DNA of 64,000 nt from Luteococcus peritonei (GTDB lineage Bacteria; Actinomycetota; Actinomycetes; Propionibacteriales; Propionibacteriaceae). This document shows, in pieces, positions 51,932-60,973 of this stretch. The DNA is taken from positions 23,937-87,936 of the forward strand of contig NZ_BAAAIX010000029.1 in NCBI RefSeq assembly GCF_039526385.1. Direction: 5' to 3'. Position 1 is the first letter of the stretch; each line of letters starts with the position of its first letter. The notes under the pieces are model-generated. The model was not told the DNA's origin. It saw only the letters and a program-made list of their open reading frames with translations, and searched no databases. Position numbers and translations under genes: made by a program.

Positions 51932-51961
51932 GGTCTGGCCCCGGAACTTCCTCGCGACGCA

Positions 51962-51998
51962 GCACGGCCCGGCACCCACCAGGGGTGCCGGGCCGTGC
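51962..51998. terminator. proS terminator
   Basis: Perfect 16-bp stem GCACGGCCCGGCACCC (51962-51977)/GGGTGCCGGGCCGTGC (51983-51998), loop 5 nt, 15 bp past the proS stop on the minus strand. Confidence 0.85.
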
Positions 51999-52012
51999 CG
52001 GGAGTCGACGGC

Positions 52013-53773
52013 TCAGTGGCCGTGGACCTCCTTGAGGATCTCGGCGAGGGCGTCGTCGGTGGAGACTTCGCGCTTGGCGCCGGTGCGGCGGTCGCGCACC
52101 TCCACCACGCCGTCGGCCAGGCCACGGCCCACCACGACGGTGGTGGGCATGCCCAGGATCTCGGAGTCGGCGAACTTCACGCCGGGACTGGCCTTGCGGT
52201 CGTCGTAGAGCACCGTGACGCCGGCCTCGTCGAGTTCGGTGGCCAGCTTCTCGGCGAAGCCGAAGACCTCCTCGCCCTTGCCGGTGGCCAGCAGCTGGAC
52301 GTCGAAGGGCGCGAGACCCCGCGGCCAGCACAGGCCCTTCTCGTCGCTGGTGCCCTCGGCCACGGCGGCCACGGCGCGCGAGACGCCGATGCCGTAGGAG
52401 CCCATGGTGACGGTGACCAGCTTGCCGTTCTGGTCCAGCACCTTCAGCCCCAGCGCCTCGGCGTACTTGCGGCCGAGCTGGAAGATGTGGCCCATCTCGA
52501 TGCCTCGGGCCAGGCTCAGCGGGCCGGAACCGTCGGGTGCCGGGTCGCCCTCGCGGACCTCGGCGACGTCCAGGACGCCGTCGGGGGTGAAGTCACGACC
52601 GCAGACCAGGTCGATGACGTGGTGGCCGGGCTGGTTGGCGCCGGTCACCCAGCGGGTGCCCGCCACGACGCGCGGGTCACACAGGTAGCGCACCTTGGCG
52701 GGCGCCTTCTCCCCCAGCACCTCCGGGCCGATGTAGCCCTTCTTGAGCAGCGGGTTGGCGGCGAAGTCCTCGTCGCCGAAGGGCAGCACCTCGGCGGGCT
52801 CCAGCGCCGCTTCGAGTCGCTTCTCGTCCACGGCACGGTCACCGGGCAGGCCCACCGCCAGCAGCTCGGTGCTGCCGTCGGGATGGACCACCTTGAAGAG
52901 CACGTTCTTGAGGGTGTCGGCACCACTCCAGGCGCGGTCCTCACGCGGGAAGCGCTCGTTGAGCAGGGCCACCAGGGTCTCGATGGTCTCACTGCCCGGG
53001 GTGTCCTCGACGTGCGCAGCCGGCACGTCGGAGAAGTCCTGCGGTTCCGGAGCGGCCACGCGCACCGCCTCCACGTTGGCGGCATAGCCACCGGGCGAGC
53101 GCACGAAGGTGTCCTCGCCGTTCTCGGCCACGGCCAGGAACTCCTCGGACTTCGAGCCGCCCATGGCACCGGCCATGGCCTGCACGATCACGTAGTCGAA
53201 GCCGAGCCGGTCGAAGATGCGGATGTAGGCCTCGCGGTGCTTCTGGTAGCTGGCCTCCAGGCCCGCCTCGTCCACGTCGAAGGAGTAGGAGTCCTTCATC
53301 ACGAACTCGCGCCCGCGCAGGATGCCCGCGCGGGGACGCGCCTCGTCGCGGTACTTGGTCTGCACCTGGAAGAGCGAGAGCGGCAGGTCCTTGTAGGAGC
53401 TGTAGAGGTCCTTGACCATGAGGGTGAACATCTCCTCATGGGTGGGGCCCAGCAGCAGGTCGGCGCCCTTGCGGTCCTTCAGGCGGAACAGGTTGGGGCC
53501 GTACTCGGTCCAGCGGTTGGTGGCCTCGTAGGGCTCACGCGGCAGCAGTGCCGGGAAGTGCACCTCCTGCGCGCCGATGGCCTCCATCTCCTCGCGGACC
53601 ACGGTCTCCACCTTGTGCAGCACCTTCAGCCCCAGCGGCAGCCAGGAGTAGATGCCGGGAGCCACCCGACGGATGTAGCCGGCCCGGACCAGCCAGCGGT
53701 GGCTGGGGACCTCGGCATCGGCCGGGTCGTCACGCAGCGTGCGGACGAAGAGCTGGCTCATGCGGGTGATCAT
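52013..53773 (-). CDS. proS: Prolyl-tRNA synthetase, bacterial type
   Basis: Class II synthetase charging tRNA-Pro. 586 aa: motif 1 RRVAPGIYSWLPLGLKVLHKVE, motif 2 KYRDEARPRAGILRGREFVMKDSYSF, the bacterial editing (INS) insertion between about residues 225 and 400, motif 3 GSYGIGVSRAVAAVAE, then the anticodon-binding domain. ATG 53773 with AGGAAGG upstream. A TAGGCT box near 53860 would give a 75-80-nt leader. Confidence 0.97.
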   Translation of the reverse strand: MITRMSQLFVRTLRDDPADAEVPSHRWLVRAGYIRRVAPGIYSWLPLGLKVLHKVETVVREEMEAIGAQEVHFPALLPREPYEATNRWTEYGPNLFRLKDRKGADLLLGPTHEEMFTLMVKDLYSSYKDLPLSLFQVQTKYRDEARPRAGILRGREFVMKDSYSFDVDEAGLEASYQKHREAYIRIFDRLGFDYVIVQAMAGAMGGSKSEEFLAVAENGEDTFVRSPGGYAANVEAVRVAAPEPQDFSDVPAAHVEDTPGSETIETLVALLNERFPREDRAWSGADTLKNVLFKVVHPDGSTELLAVGLPGDRAVDEKRLEAALEPAEVLPFGDEDFAANPLLKKGYIGPEVLGEKAPAKVRYLCDPRVVAGTRWVTGANQPGHHVIDLVCGRDFTPDGVLDVAEVREGDPAPDGSGPLSLARGIEMGHIFQLGRKYAEALGLKVLDQNGKLVTVTMGSYGIGVSRAVAAVAEGTSDEKGLCWPRGLAPFDVQLLATGKGEEVFGFAEKLATELDEAGVTVLYDDRKASPGVKFADSEILGMPTTVVVGRGLADGVVEVRDRRTGAKREVSTDDALAEILKEVHGH

Positions 53774-54015
53774 CGTGGCCTTCCTGCATCCCTGGCCCGT
53801 GGCCACCTGTGCGGAACGCCCTCGGCTGCCCTTCAGCCTGGCGTCGCGATGCCCCCACAGCCTAGTGGACCGCCCGGAGTTGAGAAGTTAAAGACGGCCG
53901 ACCAGAAAATTACCGTTTCAGGTAGCCCTTACTACGCCAGGTCGTGCAAGATGTTTCCAGACGCGCACGTGGCAACCCCCGAGGCCACGTGCGCGTCGCC
54001 TTTCCTTGCCACACG

Positions 54016-54885
54016 TCAGTACAGGACGGTGGCGAAGGTTCCGACGCGGGTGAAACCGACGTGTTCATACAGTTTCACCGCGGGGGTGTTGAAGTCATTG
54101 ACGTACAGGCTGACCACCGGCCAGCGCTCCTGGCAGAGCCGCACCACCTGCACCATCGCCGGGGCGGACAGGCCGCGTCCGCGCAGCTCAGGATGCAACC
54201 AGACGCCCTGCACCTGGCAGAACATGCCCGAGGCGCAGCCCACGTCCGACTTGAACAGCACCCGACCGTCCTCGACGATCCCGAAGGCCCTGCCCTGCTC
54301 AATGGTGCGGCGCACGTGGTTGCGGTAGCTGCCCGTGGCCTCCAGCGGACTGACCCCGACCTCCTCGGTGTACATCTTCACCGCGGCGTCGAAGTAGGCC
54401 TCGAAGTCGGCCATGGTGATGGGCCGCACCCGCGCGTCACCATCCGCGGTGGGCTCAGAGCTGATGCTCATCAGCGGCTGTTCCGGGCGCAGGTCGCGCA
54501 CCTGCGACCAGGCACCGCCCCATCGCTGGCTCAGCGCCTCCCAGAGCGCGAGGGTGGGACCGGCCACCCCCATCACGGAGGCGGCCCGGCGACGCGGGCC
54601 CAGGTAGCGTACATAGGCCTCGACGGCCGCCTCGTCCGCGGCCACCGGGACCAGGTTGGAGCCGGCATGGCACAGGCTGGTGAGCCGGCCGCCCTCCTCC
54701 CAGCCGACCACCTGGCAGCCCAGCATGAAGGGGTCGAGACCGCCGGCCTCCACCCGGGAGGCGACGAACAGGTTCTCCAGCGGACTGCCCAGCAGCAGCC
54801 CCATCACCTCGTCGAGGTCGTCGTTGCCGAGGATGCGCAGCACCCCGCCGGCCTGCGACGTGCCGGGGGCGGCGCCCAGCGACAC
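54016..54885 (-). CDS. DUF4081-GNAT acetyltransferase
   Basis: 289 aa. N-terminal DUF4081 region (DLDEVMGLLLGSPLENLFVASRVEAGGLDPFMLGCQVVGWEEGG) followed by a GNAT domain (about 150-289: VRPITMADFEAYFDAAVKMYTEEVG, VQGVWLHPELRGRGLSAPAM, SLYVNDFNTPAVKLYEHVGF). RGRGLS is the acetyl-CoA loop. GTG 54885 begins one base after the ispG stop. The ispG-DUF4081/GNAT-proS order is widespread in Actinomycetota; the substrate is unknown. Confidence 0.88.
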   Translation of the reverse strand: MSLGAAPGTSQAGGVLRILGNDDLDEVMGLLLGSPLENLFVASRVEAGGLDPFMLGCQVVGWEEGGRLTSLCHAGSNLVPVAADEAAVEAYVRYLGPRRRAASVMGVAGPTLALWEALSQRWGGAWSQVRDLRPEQPLMSISSEPTADGDARVRPITMADFEAYFDAAVKMYTEEVGVSPLEATGSYRNHVRRTIEQGRAFGIVEDGRVLFKSDVGCASGMFCQVQGVWLHPELRGRGLSAPAMVQVVRLCQERWPVVSLYVNDFNTPAVKLYEHVGFTRVGTFATVLY

Positions 54886-54886
54886 C

Positions 54887-56029
54887 TCAGACGACCTGGA
54901 CCGCGGGCGCGCCCACTTCGGAAGTCTCGGCGGCAAGGCGGTTGGCCTCCTCGATCAGGGTGGCGACGATCTGGTCCTCGGGCACGGTCTTGATGACCTC
55001 GCCACGGATGAAGATCTGGCCCTTGCCGTTGCCGGCGGCCACGCCCAGGTCTGCCTCACGGGCCTCACCCGGGCCATTCACGACGCAGCCCATCACGGCG
55101 ACGCGCAGCGGGGCCTCCATGCCCTCCAGACCCTCACTCACCTTGTCGGCCAGGCCCCAGATGTCCACCTGGGCCCGGCCGCAACCGGGGCAGCTGACCA
55201 CGTCGAGCTTGCGCGGGCGCAGGTTGAGCACCTCCAGCAGCTTGGTGCCCACCTTCACCTCCTCCACCGGGTCGGCGGACAGCGAGACGCGGATGGTGTC
55301 CCCGATGCCCTCGGCCAGCAGGACGGAGAAGGCGGCGGTGGACTTGATGGTGCCCTGGAAGGCGGGACCGGCCTCGGTGACGCCCAGGTGCAGCGGGACG
55401 TCGGTCTGGGCGGCCAGCAGGCGGTAGGTCTGCACCATGGTGATCGGGTCGTTGTGCTTGACCGAGATCTTGTAGTCGCGGAAGCCGACCTCCTCGAACA
55501 GGCTGGCCTCCCACAGCGCCGACTCCACCAGGGCCTCGGGGGTGGCCGAGCCGTACTTCTTGAGCAGGCGGGGGTCCAGAGAGCCGGCGTTGACGCCGAT
55601 CCGCAGGCTGACGCCGGCATCGGTGGCGGCCTTGGCGATCTCGGCGATCTTGTCGTCGAACTTCTTGATGTTGCCCGGGTTCACGCGCACCGCCGCGCAG
55701 CCGGCGTCGATGGCCGCGAAGACGTACTTCGGCTGGAAGTGGATGTCGGCGATCACCGGGATGGCCGACTTCTTGGCGATGATCGGGAGCGCCTCGGCGT
55801 CGTCCTGGCTGGGGCAGGCCACCCGCACGATGTCGCAGCCGGCGGCGGTGAGCTGCGCGATCTGCTGCAGCGTGCCGTTGATGTCGGTGGTCTTGGTGGT
55901 GGTCATGGACTGCACCGAGATGGGGTGGTCGCTGCCGACGCCCACCTTGCCGACGTGGATCTGGCGCGTCTGGCGACGCGGCGCCAGGACCGGCGCGGGA
56001 AGAGCGGGCATACCGAGCTGGACAGTCAT
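54887..56029 (-). CDS. ispG: 4-hydroxy-3-methylbut-2-enyl-diphosphate synthase IspG (GcpE)
   Basis: Penultimate step of the MEP isoprenoid pathway, a [4Fe-4S] reductase. 380 aa: TIM-barrel start PISVQSMTTTKTTD, VRVACPSQDDAEAL, RVNPGN, then the C-terminal cluster-binding region with VSCPGCGR and MGCVVNGPGEAREAD (three Cys and the Glu). ATG 56029 is 7 nt from TAGGCT. Other MEP genes are not in this window. Confidence 0.97.
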   Translation of the reverse strand: MTVQLGMPALPAPVLAPRRQTRQIHVGKVGVGSDHPISVQSMTTTKTTDINGTLQQIAQLTAAGCDIVRVACPSQDDAEALPIIAKKSAIPVIADIHFQPKYVFAAIDAGCAAVRVNPGNIKKFDDKIAEIAKAATDAGVSLRIGVNAGSLDPRLLKKYGSATPEALVESALWEASLFEEVGFRDYKISVKHNDPITMVQTYRLLAAQTDVPLHLGVTEAGPAFQGTIKSTAAFSVLLAEGIGDTIRVSLSADPVEEVKVGTKLLEVLNLRPRKLDVVSCPGCGRAQVDIWGLADKVSEGLEGMEAPLRVAVMGCVVNGPGEAREADLGVAAGNGKGQIFIRGEVIKTVPEDQIVATLIEEANRLAAETSEVGAPAVQVV

Positions 56030-56042
56030 GGCTCCAAGCCTA
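56030..56042 (-). promoter_or_regulatory. Near-leaderless -10 box for ispG
   Basis: Minus-strand TAGGCT (56042-56037), 7 nt including GGAG, then ATG. Confidence 0.45.
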
Positions 56043-56188
56043 GCGCTCCACCCTGCCCGCCACGGCGCGCCGAGGGGGCTCGCTCAAGGCGCCCACAGGA
56101 TGACTGCCGCGCTGCTCTCGCGCCACGGCCAGGGGCCCGCCGGAGAACTGCTCCGACGGGCCCCTGGGGTGCTGCACGGTGGGGCTGA

Positions 56189-59140
56189 CTACTTGTTGGT
56201 GATGCTCACCCGGGTGGACTCCAGCACCACGCCGTCGCGCACCACGACGGCCGAGGCGTCCCTCCAGGACGGCTTCGCACCGCTGTACCAGCCGGCCTCG
56301 GTCAGGGTGACCGTGGTGAACTGCTTCTGGCCGTTCCAGGTGCCGGTGATACGCAGCTGGTCACCGGGCTGGATCGGGCTGACCTTGAAGCCGAAGCTGC
56401 GCTTGTCCTGGTAGGAGCTGATCACCGGCTTGCACTCGGGCTTCTGGCTGATGGACACGCGGGTCTCCTCCAGCACCTGACCGTTGCGCACCACGACGGC
56501 GGTGGCCTCGGTCCAGGTGGGCTTGGAGCCGCTCCACCAGCCCTGCTCGTTCACCGCCACGGTGGTGGTCTGCTTCTGACCGTTCCAGGTGCCGTCGATC
56601 CGCAACTGGTCGCCGGCCTGGGCGTCAGCCACGGTGAAGCCGAAGCTGGTGCACTGCTGCTTCGGGGTGATCACCGGCGTCGGGAGGGCCGCCTTCTGGT
56701 CCTTGATGCCGAAGAGCACCGGGTCGTGGTCGCTGGAGGCATAGGGCGTCGGCGCGTAGAAGTCGGTGACGTTGTAGTTACGGCGCGAGTACTGCATCGC
56801 CACGGACTCGTCGCCGTTGATGTCCAGGTCGTCGGCACCGGTCACCAGGGCCAGGCCCTCGGCATTGGCGTAGGCATGGTCCAGGGACCCGAGCCGGCCG
56901 GCGAACTGGTAGCTGGTGGACTCGGGGTTGAACTGGCGCACCAGGTCGGTGAAGCCGGCGGCCTCGATGATCCGGGCCGGGGTCTCCTCGGTGTAGGCAT
57001 TGAAGTCGCCCACCATGAAGACGGCCTCGTCGGGCCACATCTGCTCGGTCCAGGCGGTGACGGCCCTGGCCTGCTCCTCGCGAGAGGGATTGGACAGTCC
57101 CTGGCCGGTGCCGTCGTCGGCACCCGATCCCTTGCTCTTGAAGTGGTTGGCCACCATCACGAACTGCTGGCCGGTGGCCACCGACTCGAACTTCTGCGCC
57201 AGCGGCTGGCGGGCATTGGCGAAGGCCGGGTCCATCAGAATGACCGAGGCGTCGACGGGCTTGACCTCGGCGGGCTTGTAGATGAAGGCCAGCCGGATCA
57301 CGTCCTCGCTGCCGGGCACCACGGTGGGGCTGGGCACGTAGGCATAGGTGCCGGCGCCGACCTTGGCGTTCAGCGCGTCCACCAGGTTCTTCAAGGTGGC
57401 GTCACGGTCGTGGCCGAAGGCGGCGGAGTTCTCGATCTCCATCAGGCCCACCACGTCGGCGTCCAGCATCTCCAGCGCGGCGACGATCTTGGCCTGCTGG
57501 CCACGGAAGGCCTGCTCGCTCCAGGCGCCGCGCACGGTGCAGCCGTTGGCGCCCACCGGGTTGCCGTCCTTGTCCTTGTAGGAGGCGCAGCCGGTCTCGT
57601 CCTTGCCGAGGTCGGTGAAGTAGTTGAGCACGTTCATGGCGCCCAGCTGCAGGTCACCGCCGACGGCCGGAGCCGCGGTGGGGCGGGTGTTCTCGGTGGC
57701 CAGCGGGTCCTGCTCGTCGGTGGCGCCGACGATCTGGCCGGTGGGCTGGAAGTTCCACTGGAAGCGGTAGTCCAGGATCACCGGCTGGGTGAAGCTGACC
57801 TGCGAGGCGGTGCGCATCGGCTCGTCCTGGCTCAGCCAGGGCATCGGCGACTGCTTGGCCGTGGCGTTCTGCATGTAGTTCCAGCTGGAGCCGTCGTCCA
57901 GGGTGATGTAGCGCTTGGCCTGCTCGGCCTCGTAGGCGGCCGCCTCCGTGTAGGGCACCCGGTCGGTGGCCTGCCACAGCGGCTTCTCGCCCACCGCCAG
58001 GCCGATCTGGCCGTAGGTGTTGAGGTCGTAGTTGTTGGTGATGGTCCAGGTGCCCTGGGGCAGCACCAGCATGCCCTCGTAGGGCTCCTTGTCGGCGTTG
58101 GTGACGGGCAGGCTCGCCAGCTCGGTGGGCTTCACCGCGGCGCAGTCGGTGGCCGGGGCCAGCTGCGGCTTGGTGATCTGGGTGAGGCCGTTGAACTCGG
58201 CAGGCACACCGGTGATGGTCCAGCACTCCCCCACCTTCGCGGTGGGCGCGGTGCCGGTGTAGACGAAGATGCCGTCCGAGGCGCTGCCGGCGGCCTTCGG
58301 GCTGCCGCCACTGCCGGGGGTCTGCACGTAGAAGCCGTTGAACCCGCCGGTGGGATAGGTGGCGGTCACCACGCCGGTGGTGGTCACGGTCTGGCCGGCC
58401 AGCGGGGTGGTGCTGCCGGTGCCCTGGATGTCGGCGATCGAGACCTGGCTGCCCGGGGTGGGCTCCGGCGCCGGGGTGGGCGTGGGCTCCGGGGTGGGCG
58501 TCGGGCTGGTGCTCGGGTCGGGGGTGGGAGTGGGGTCCACCGGGGCGGGAGTGGTGGCCCCGTTCTGCGGGCTGGGAGCGCCGGTGGCGAAGTCGGCGGA
58601 GTTGTCGTCGGTGTCCTGGAAGTCCTTGCGGCTCACCGAGGTGGTGTTGGAGGGCGCCGGTGCGGCCGCCTTCTCCACGCGGGTGGCGGTGCCGAAGCCC
58701 ACGAGGTCCACGGTGGCGCCACTGGGGGCCTTCAGCTCGACGCTGCCGGCGGTGCCGCTCATGGCAGCGGTGCAGGTGGCGTCGGGGGTGGGCAGGGGCT
58801 GGCTGCCGCCGGTTCCCTTGGCCTGCTGCACCAGGTAGTAGCCGCCGGGCTGGATGCTGCCGGACAGGGTGCAGGTGTTGCCCAGGTTGCCCGAGGCCGA
58901 GTAGTAGAGCAGCTGGTGGCCGCTCAGGTCGACGGCCTGGCCGGTGGGGTTGTGGAGCTCGACGAAGTCGTGGGTGTAGGTGGCGCCGCTGTTGCCACCA
59001 CCGCCGTAGACCTCGTTGACGACGAGGTGGTCGGCGGCCGCCGCCGCCGGCAGGGCGGCCAGGCCGGTGGCCATCACGCCGAGGCCGAGGGCCGCGGCAA
59101 CGCACCGCCCGATGGGGGTGCGCTGGAATGCTGTGGACAT
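56189..59140 (-). CDS. Secreted ExeM/NucH-family extracellular endonuclease
   Basis: 983 aa. Signal peptide (1-36, ends in AAAAA), lamin-tail domain (about 38-165: VVNEVYGGGGNSGATYTHDFVELHNPTG), Pro/Thr-rich linker (about 195-235), an OB-like region (SIADIQGTGSTTPLAGQTVTTTGVVTA), an endonuclease/exonuclease/phosphatase domain (about 495-810: GAMNVLNYFTD, MEIENSA, NHFKSKG, VGDFNAYTEE, SSDHDPVLFG), then two tandem about 75-aa repeats (GDQLRIDGTWNGQKQTTTV.../GDQLRITGTWNGQKQFTTV...). Degrades extracellular DNA, probably for phosphate or biofilm release. The repeats are not a family I recognise. ATG 59140 has GGAG 5 nt upstream. Confidence 0.9.
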   Translation of the reverse strand: MSTAFQRTPIGRCVAAALGLGVMATGLAALPAAAAADHLVVNEVYGGGGNSGATYTHDFVELHNPTGQAVDLSGHQLLYYSASGNLGNTCTLSGSIQPGGYYLVQQAKGTGGSQPLPTPDATCTAAMSGTAGSVELKAPSGATVDLVGFGTATRVEKAAAPAPSNTTSVSRKDFQDTDDNSADFATGAPSPQNGATTPAPVDPTPTPDPSTSPTPTPEPTPTPAPEPTPGSQVSIADIQGTGSTTPLAGQTVTTTGVVTATYPTGGFNGFYVQTPGSGGSPKAAGSASDGIFVYTGTAPTAKVGECWTITGVPAEFNGLTQITKPQLAPATDCAAVKPTELASLPVTNADKEPYEGMLVLPQGTWTITNNYDLNTYGQIGLAVGEKPLWQATDRVPYTEAAAYEAEQAKRYITLDDGSSWNYMQNATAKQSPMPWLSQDEPMRTASQVSFTQPVILDYRFQWNFQPTGQIVGATDEQDPLATENTRPTAAPAVGGDLQLGAMNVLNYFTDLGKDETGCASYKDKDGNPVGANGCTVRGAWSEQAFRGQQAKIVAALEMLDADVVGLMEIENSAAFGHDRDATLKNLVDALNAKVGAGTYAYVPSPTVVPGSEDVIRLAFIYKPAEVKPVDASVILMDPAFANARQPLAQKFESVATGQQFVMVANHFKSKGSGADDGTGQGLSNPSREEQARAVTAWTEQMWPDEAVFMVGDFNAYTEETPARIIEAAGFTDLVRQFNPESTSYQFAGRLGSLDHAYANAEGLALVTGADDLDINGDESVAMQYSRRNYNVTDFYAPTPYASSDHDPVLFGIKDQKAALPTPVITPKQQCTSFGFTVADAQAGDQLRIDGTWNGQKQTTTVAVNEQGWWSGSKPTWTEATAVVVRNGQVLEETRVSISQKPECKPVISSYQDKRSFGFKVSPIQPGDQLRITGTWNGQKQFTTVTLTEAGWYSGAKPSWRDASAVVVRDGVVLESTRVSITNK

Positions 59141-59592
59141 GGGATCTCCGGGAGATAGAGGGGGCTGGTGGGTCCGTCTGCCAAGCTAGCCGGGCAGCCG
59201 CTTCCTGAGAACCCCCTGAACGGCAGCCCCACCCAACGTTCACCGTTTCGTCACACTGCCGGACCGCATCGCGAGGCTGCCCCATCCATGCCTGCACCAC
59301 GACGCCTTGGCAATCCCGCTCGTCGCACTTCCCGTCCCCGCGAGACCATCGCCCCTTGAGGATCCACATCACGGCACAAAGGGCTGCATCACGGCACTTG
59401 GTCACGCATCGCCCCTGCAGGAACAGGGGCGATCCGGCACGAACGGCCGCGATCACAACATTGCGACGATCGGACGGGGTGCCTGTCGCTGCTCGCCCAC
59501 AGCTCCCGGCCCCCGCCCCTAGCTGTACCAACCGGACAGGTTGATCGATGAACAACCTCTCGTTTTGACACAATCACTTGTAACATTGCGGA
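59141..59592. other. Divergent nuclease-MarR gap
   Basis: 452 bp. Holds phased array C (59347-59454) and, close to the MarR gene, the most AT-rich stretch of the region, with TTGACA at 59565-59570 and TAACAT at 59581-59586 (spacing too short for a canonical promoter). No coding signal seen. Confidence 0.5.
59347..59454. repeat. Phased array C: four forward and two reverse 10-bp motifs
   Basis: Forward CATCGCCCCT (59347), CATCACGGCA (59367), CATCACGGCA (59387), CATCGCCCCT (59407), all 20 bp apart; reverse AGGGGCGATC (59425) and GGCCGCGATC (59445). The centre forms the same ATCGCCCCTG/CAGGGGCGAT hairpin as arrays B1 and B2. Confidence 0.8.
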
Positions 59593-60024
59593 ATGAACCC
59601 CTTGGATCGTCTGTTGTCGCAACTTCGTCAAGCGAACGAGGCCGCCCAGTCCGCCAAGGATGCGGCCCTGGTGGACAGTGGCCTCACGAAGGCCCAATAC
59701 AACGCGCTGCTGTTGCTGGCCCGCGGCAACGGTTCGACCGCCTCTCAACTGGCCCAGGCGTGCGGAGTGAGCCAGCAGGCCATGAGCCAGACGGTCAACC
59801 GCCTTGTCGACGCATCATTCGTCACGGCCGAGCGCTCGCCTCATGGCGGCAGGGCCATGGTTCTGACGGTGACCGAGAGGGGTCGGTCGAGCCTGGCGCT
59901 GGCCGATGAACGAGTACAGGAACTCGACGACCATCTTCGACAGCAACTTGCACCCCTGGAGATGGGCACCTTCGCAGCAGCGTTGGACCGCCTTCGCATC
60001 GCATCGCTCGGGCGGCTCAAATAA
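59593..60024 (+). CDS. MarR-family transcriptional regulator
   Basis: 143 aa winged helix: ALVDSGLTKAQYNALLLLARGNGSTASQLAQACGVSQQAMSQTVNRLVDASFVTAERSPHGGRAM (shown in family order, read as HTH plus wing), flanked by dimerisation helices. It lies 48 bp upstream of the methyltransferase in the same direction and probably controls it. The AT-rich patch before each gene is the likely operator area. Confidence 0.9.
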   Translation: MNPLDRLLSQLRQANEAAQSAKDAALVDSGLTKAQYNALLLLARGNGSTASQLAQACGVSQQAMSQTVNRLVDASFVTAERSPHGGRAMVLTVTERGRSSLALADERVQELDDHLRQQLAPLEMGTFAAALDRLRIASLGRLK

Positions 60025-60072
60025 TGAGATCAATGTTTCATATCTAGAGACACCCTCTCCTAGCGTTGCGCC

Positions 60073-60906
60073 ATGACGTCCCAGACACAGTCCTCGCAGA
60101 CCAGCCACTACGCCCACGGCCACCAGCCCAGCGTCCTCGCCTCCCATGCCACCCGGACGGCGCAGAACAGCTGCGCCTACTTCCTCGACCGGATCGAGCC
60201 GGGCCAGAGGGTCCTCGACCTGGGCTGCGGGCCCGGGTCCATCACGCTGGACCTGGCCACCCTGGTCGGACCCGAAGGGCCCGTCGTGGGCGTCGACTTC
60301 TCCGAGGAGGCCATCGCCACAGCCCAGCAGGCAGCATCCGAACGAGGCGCCCAGAGCACCCGCTTCATGGTCGGCGACCTGTTCGCCCTTGACCTGGAAC
60401 CGCGCTCGTTCGACATCGTCCACGCCCACCAGGTCCTGCAGCACCTGGCCCACCCGGTGGCGGCCCTGAAGGCAATGGCTGACTTCGTGAAGCCCGGCGG
60501 CATCATCGCTGTCCGTGATGCCGACTACGGGGCGATGGCCTGGTACCCGCTGATGGAGGGGATCGAGCACTGGCGCACCATCTACAGTGCATCCGCCCGC
60601 GCCTTGGGCGGCGAACCCTACGCCGGCCGCAGACTGCGCGCCTGGGCCCGTGCAGCTGGCCTGGACGTCGAGGTGACCCAGTCCTCGACATGGACCTACG
60701 CGACGCCCGAGGCCACGAGCTGGTGGGGCAACTCCCAGGCCGACCGCGTTCTGGCATCCTCCTTCGCCGACCGAGCCGCCGGACAGGGCCTCACGCCGGA
60801 ACAGATCCGCTCGATCGCCGACCAGTGGAGGCAGTGGGGTCGGCACCCCGACGCCTGGTTCTTCCTGCCCCACGGCGAGATCATCGCCACCCCCACCCAC
60901 GCCTGA
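60073..60906 (+). CDS. Class I SAM-dependent methyltransferase
   Basis: 277 aa, UbiE/Methyltransf_11-like: motif I VLDLGCGPGS (47-56), VVGVDFSEEAI, GDLFALDLEPRSFDIVHAHQVLQHLAHP, LKAMADFVKPGGIIAVRD. The substrate is unknown; the pairing with a MarR regulator suggests detoxification or a small aromatic/lipophilic acceptor, but that is inference. A 15-bp terminator hairpin follows the stop. Confidence 0.88.
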   Translation: MTSQTQSSQTSHYAHGHQPSVLASHATRTAQNSCAYFLDRIEPGQRVLDLGCGPGSITLDLATLVGPEGPVVGVDFSEEAIATAQQAASERGAQSTRFMVGDLFALDLEPRSFDIVHAHQVLQHLAHPVAALKAMADFVKPGGIIAVRDADYGAMAWYPLMEGIEHWRTIYSASARALGGEPYAGRRLRAWARAAGLDVEVTQSSTWTYATPEATSWWGNSQADRVLASSFADRAAGQGLTPEQIRSIADQWRQWGRHPDAWFFLPHGEIIATPTHA

Positions 60907-60917
60907 CCCGCACACCA

Positions 60918-60951
60918 CATGGCACCGCAGTCGACAGACTGCGGTGCCATG
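60918..60951 (+). terminator. Methyltransferase terminator
   Basis: CATGGCACCGCAGTC (60918-60932) pairs perfectly with GACTGCGGTGCCATG (60937-60951), loop GACA. Confidence 0.85.
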
Positions 60952-60973
60952 CCCATGCAGAAGGGGGGCCGCC

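Noticed and set aside
59565..59586. Canonical promoter TTGACA...TAACAT before the MarR gene
   Set aside because: The spacer is 10 nt, far too short for a sigma-70-type promoter.
60025..60072. MarR operator from the ATG-TTT-CAT palindrome between the MarR and methyltransferase genes
   Set aside because: The arms are only 3 bp plus imperfect flanks, too weak to list as a feature, although an operator in this AT-rich gap is likely.
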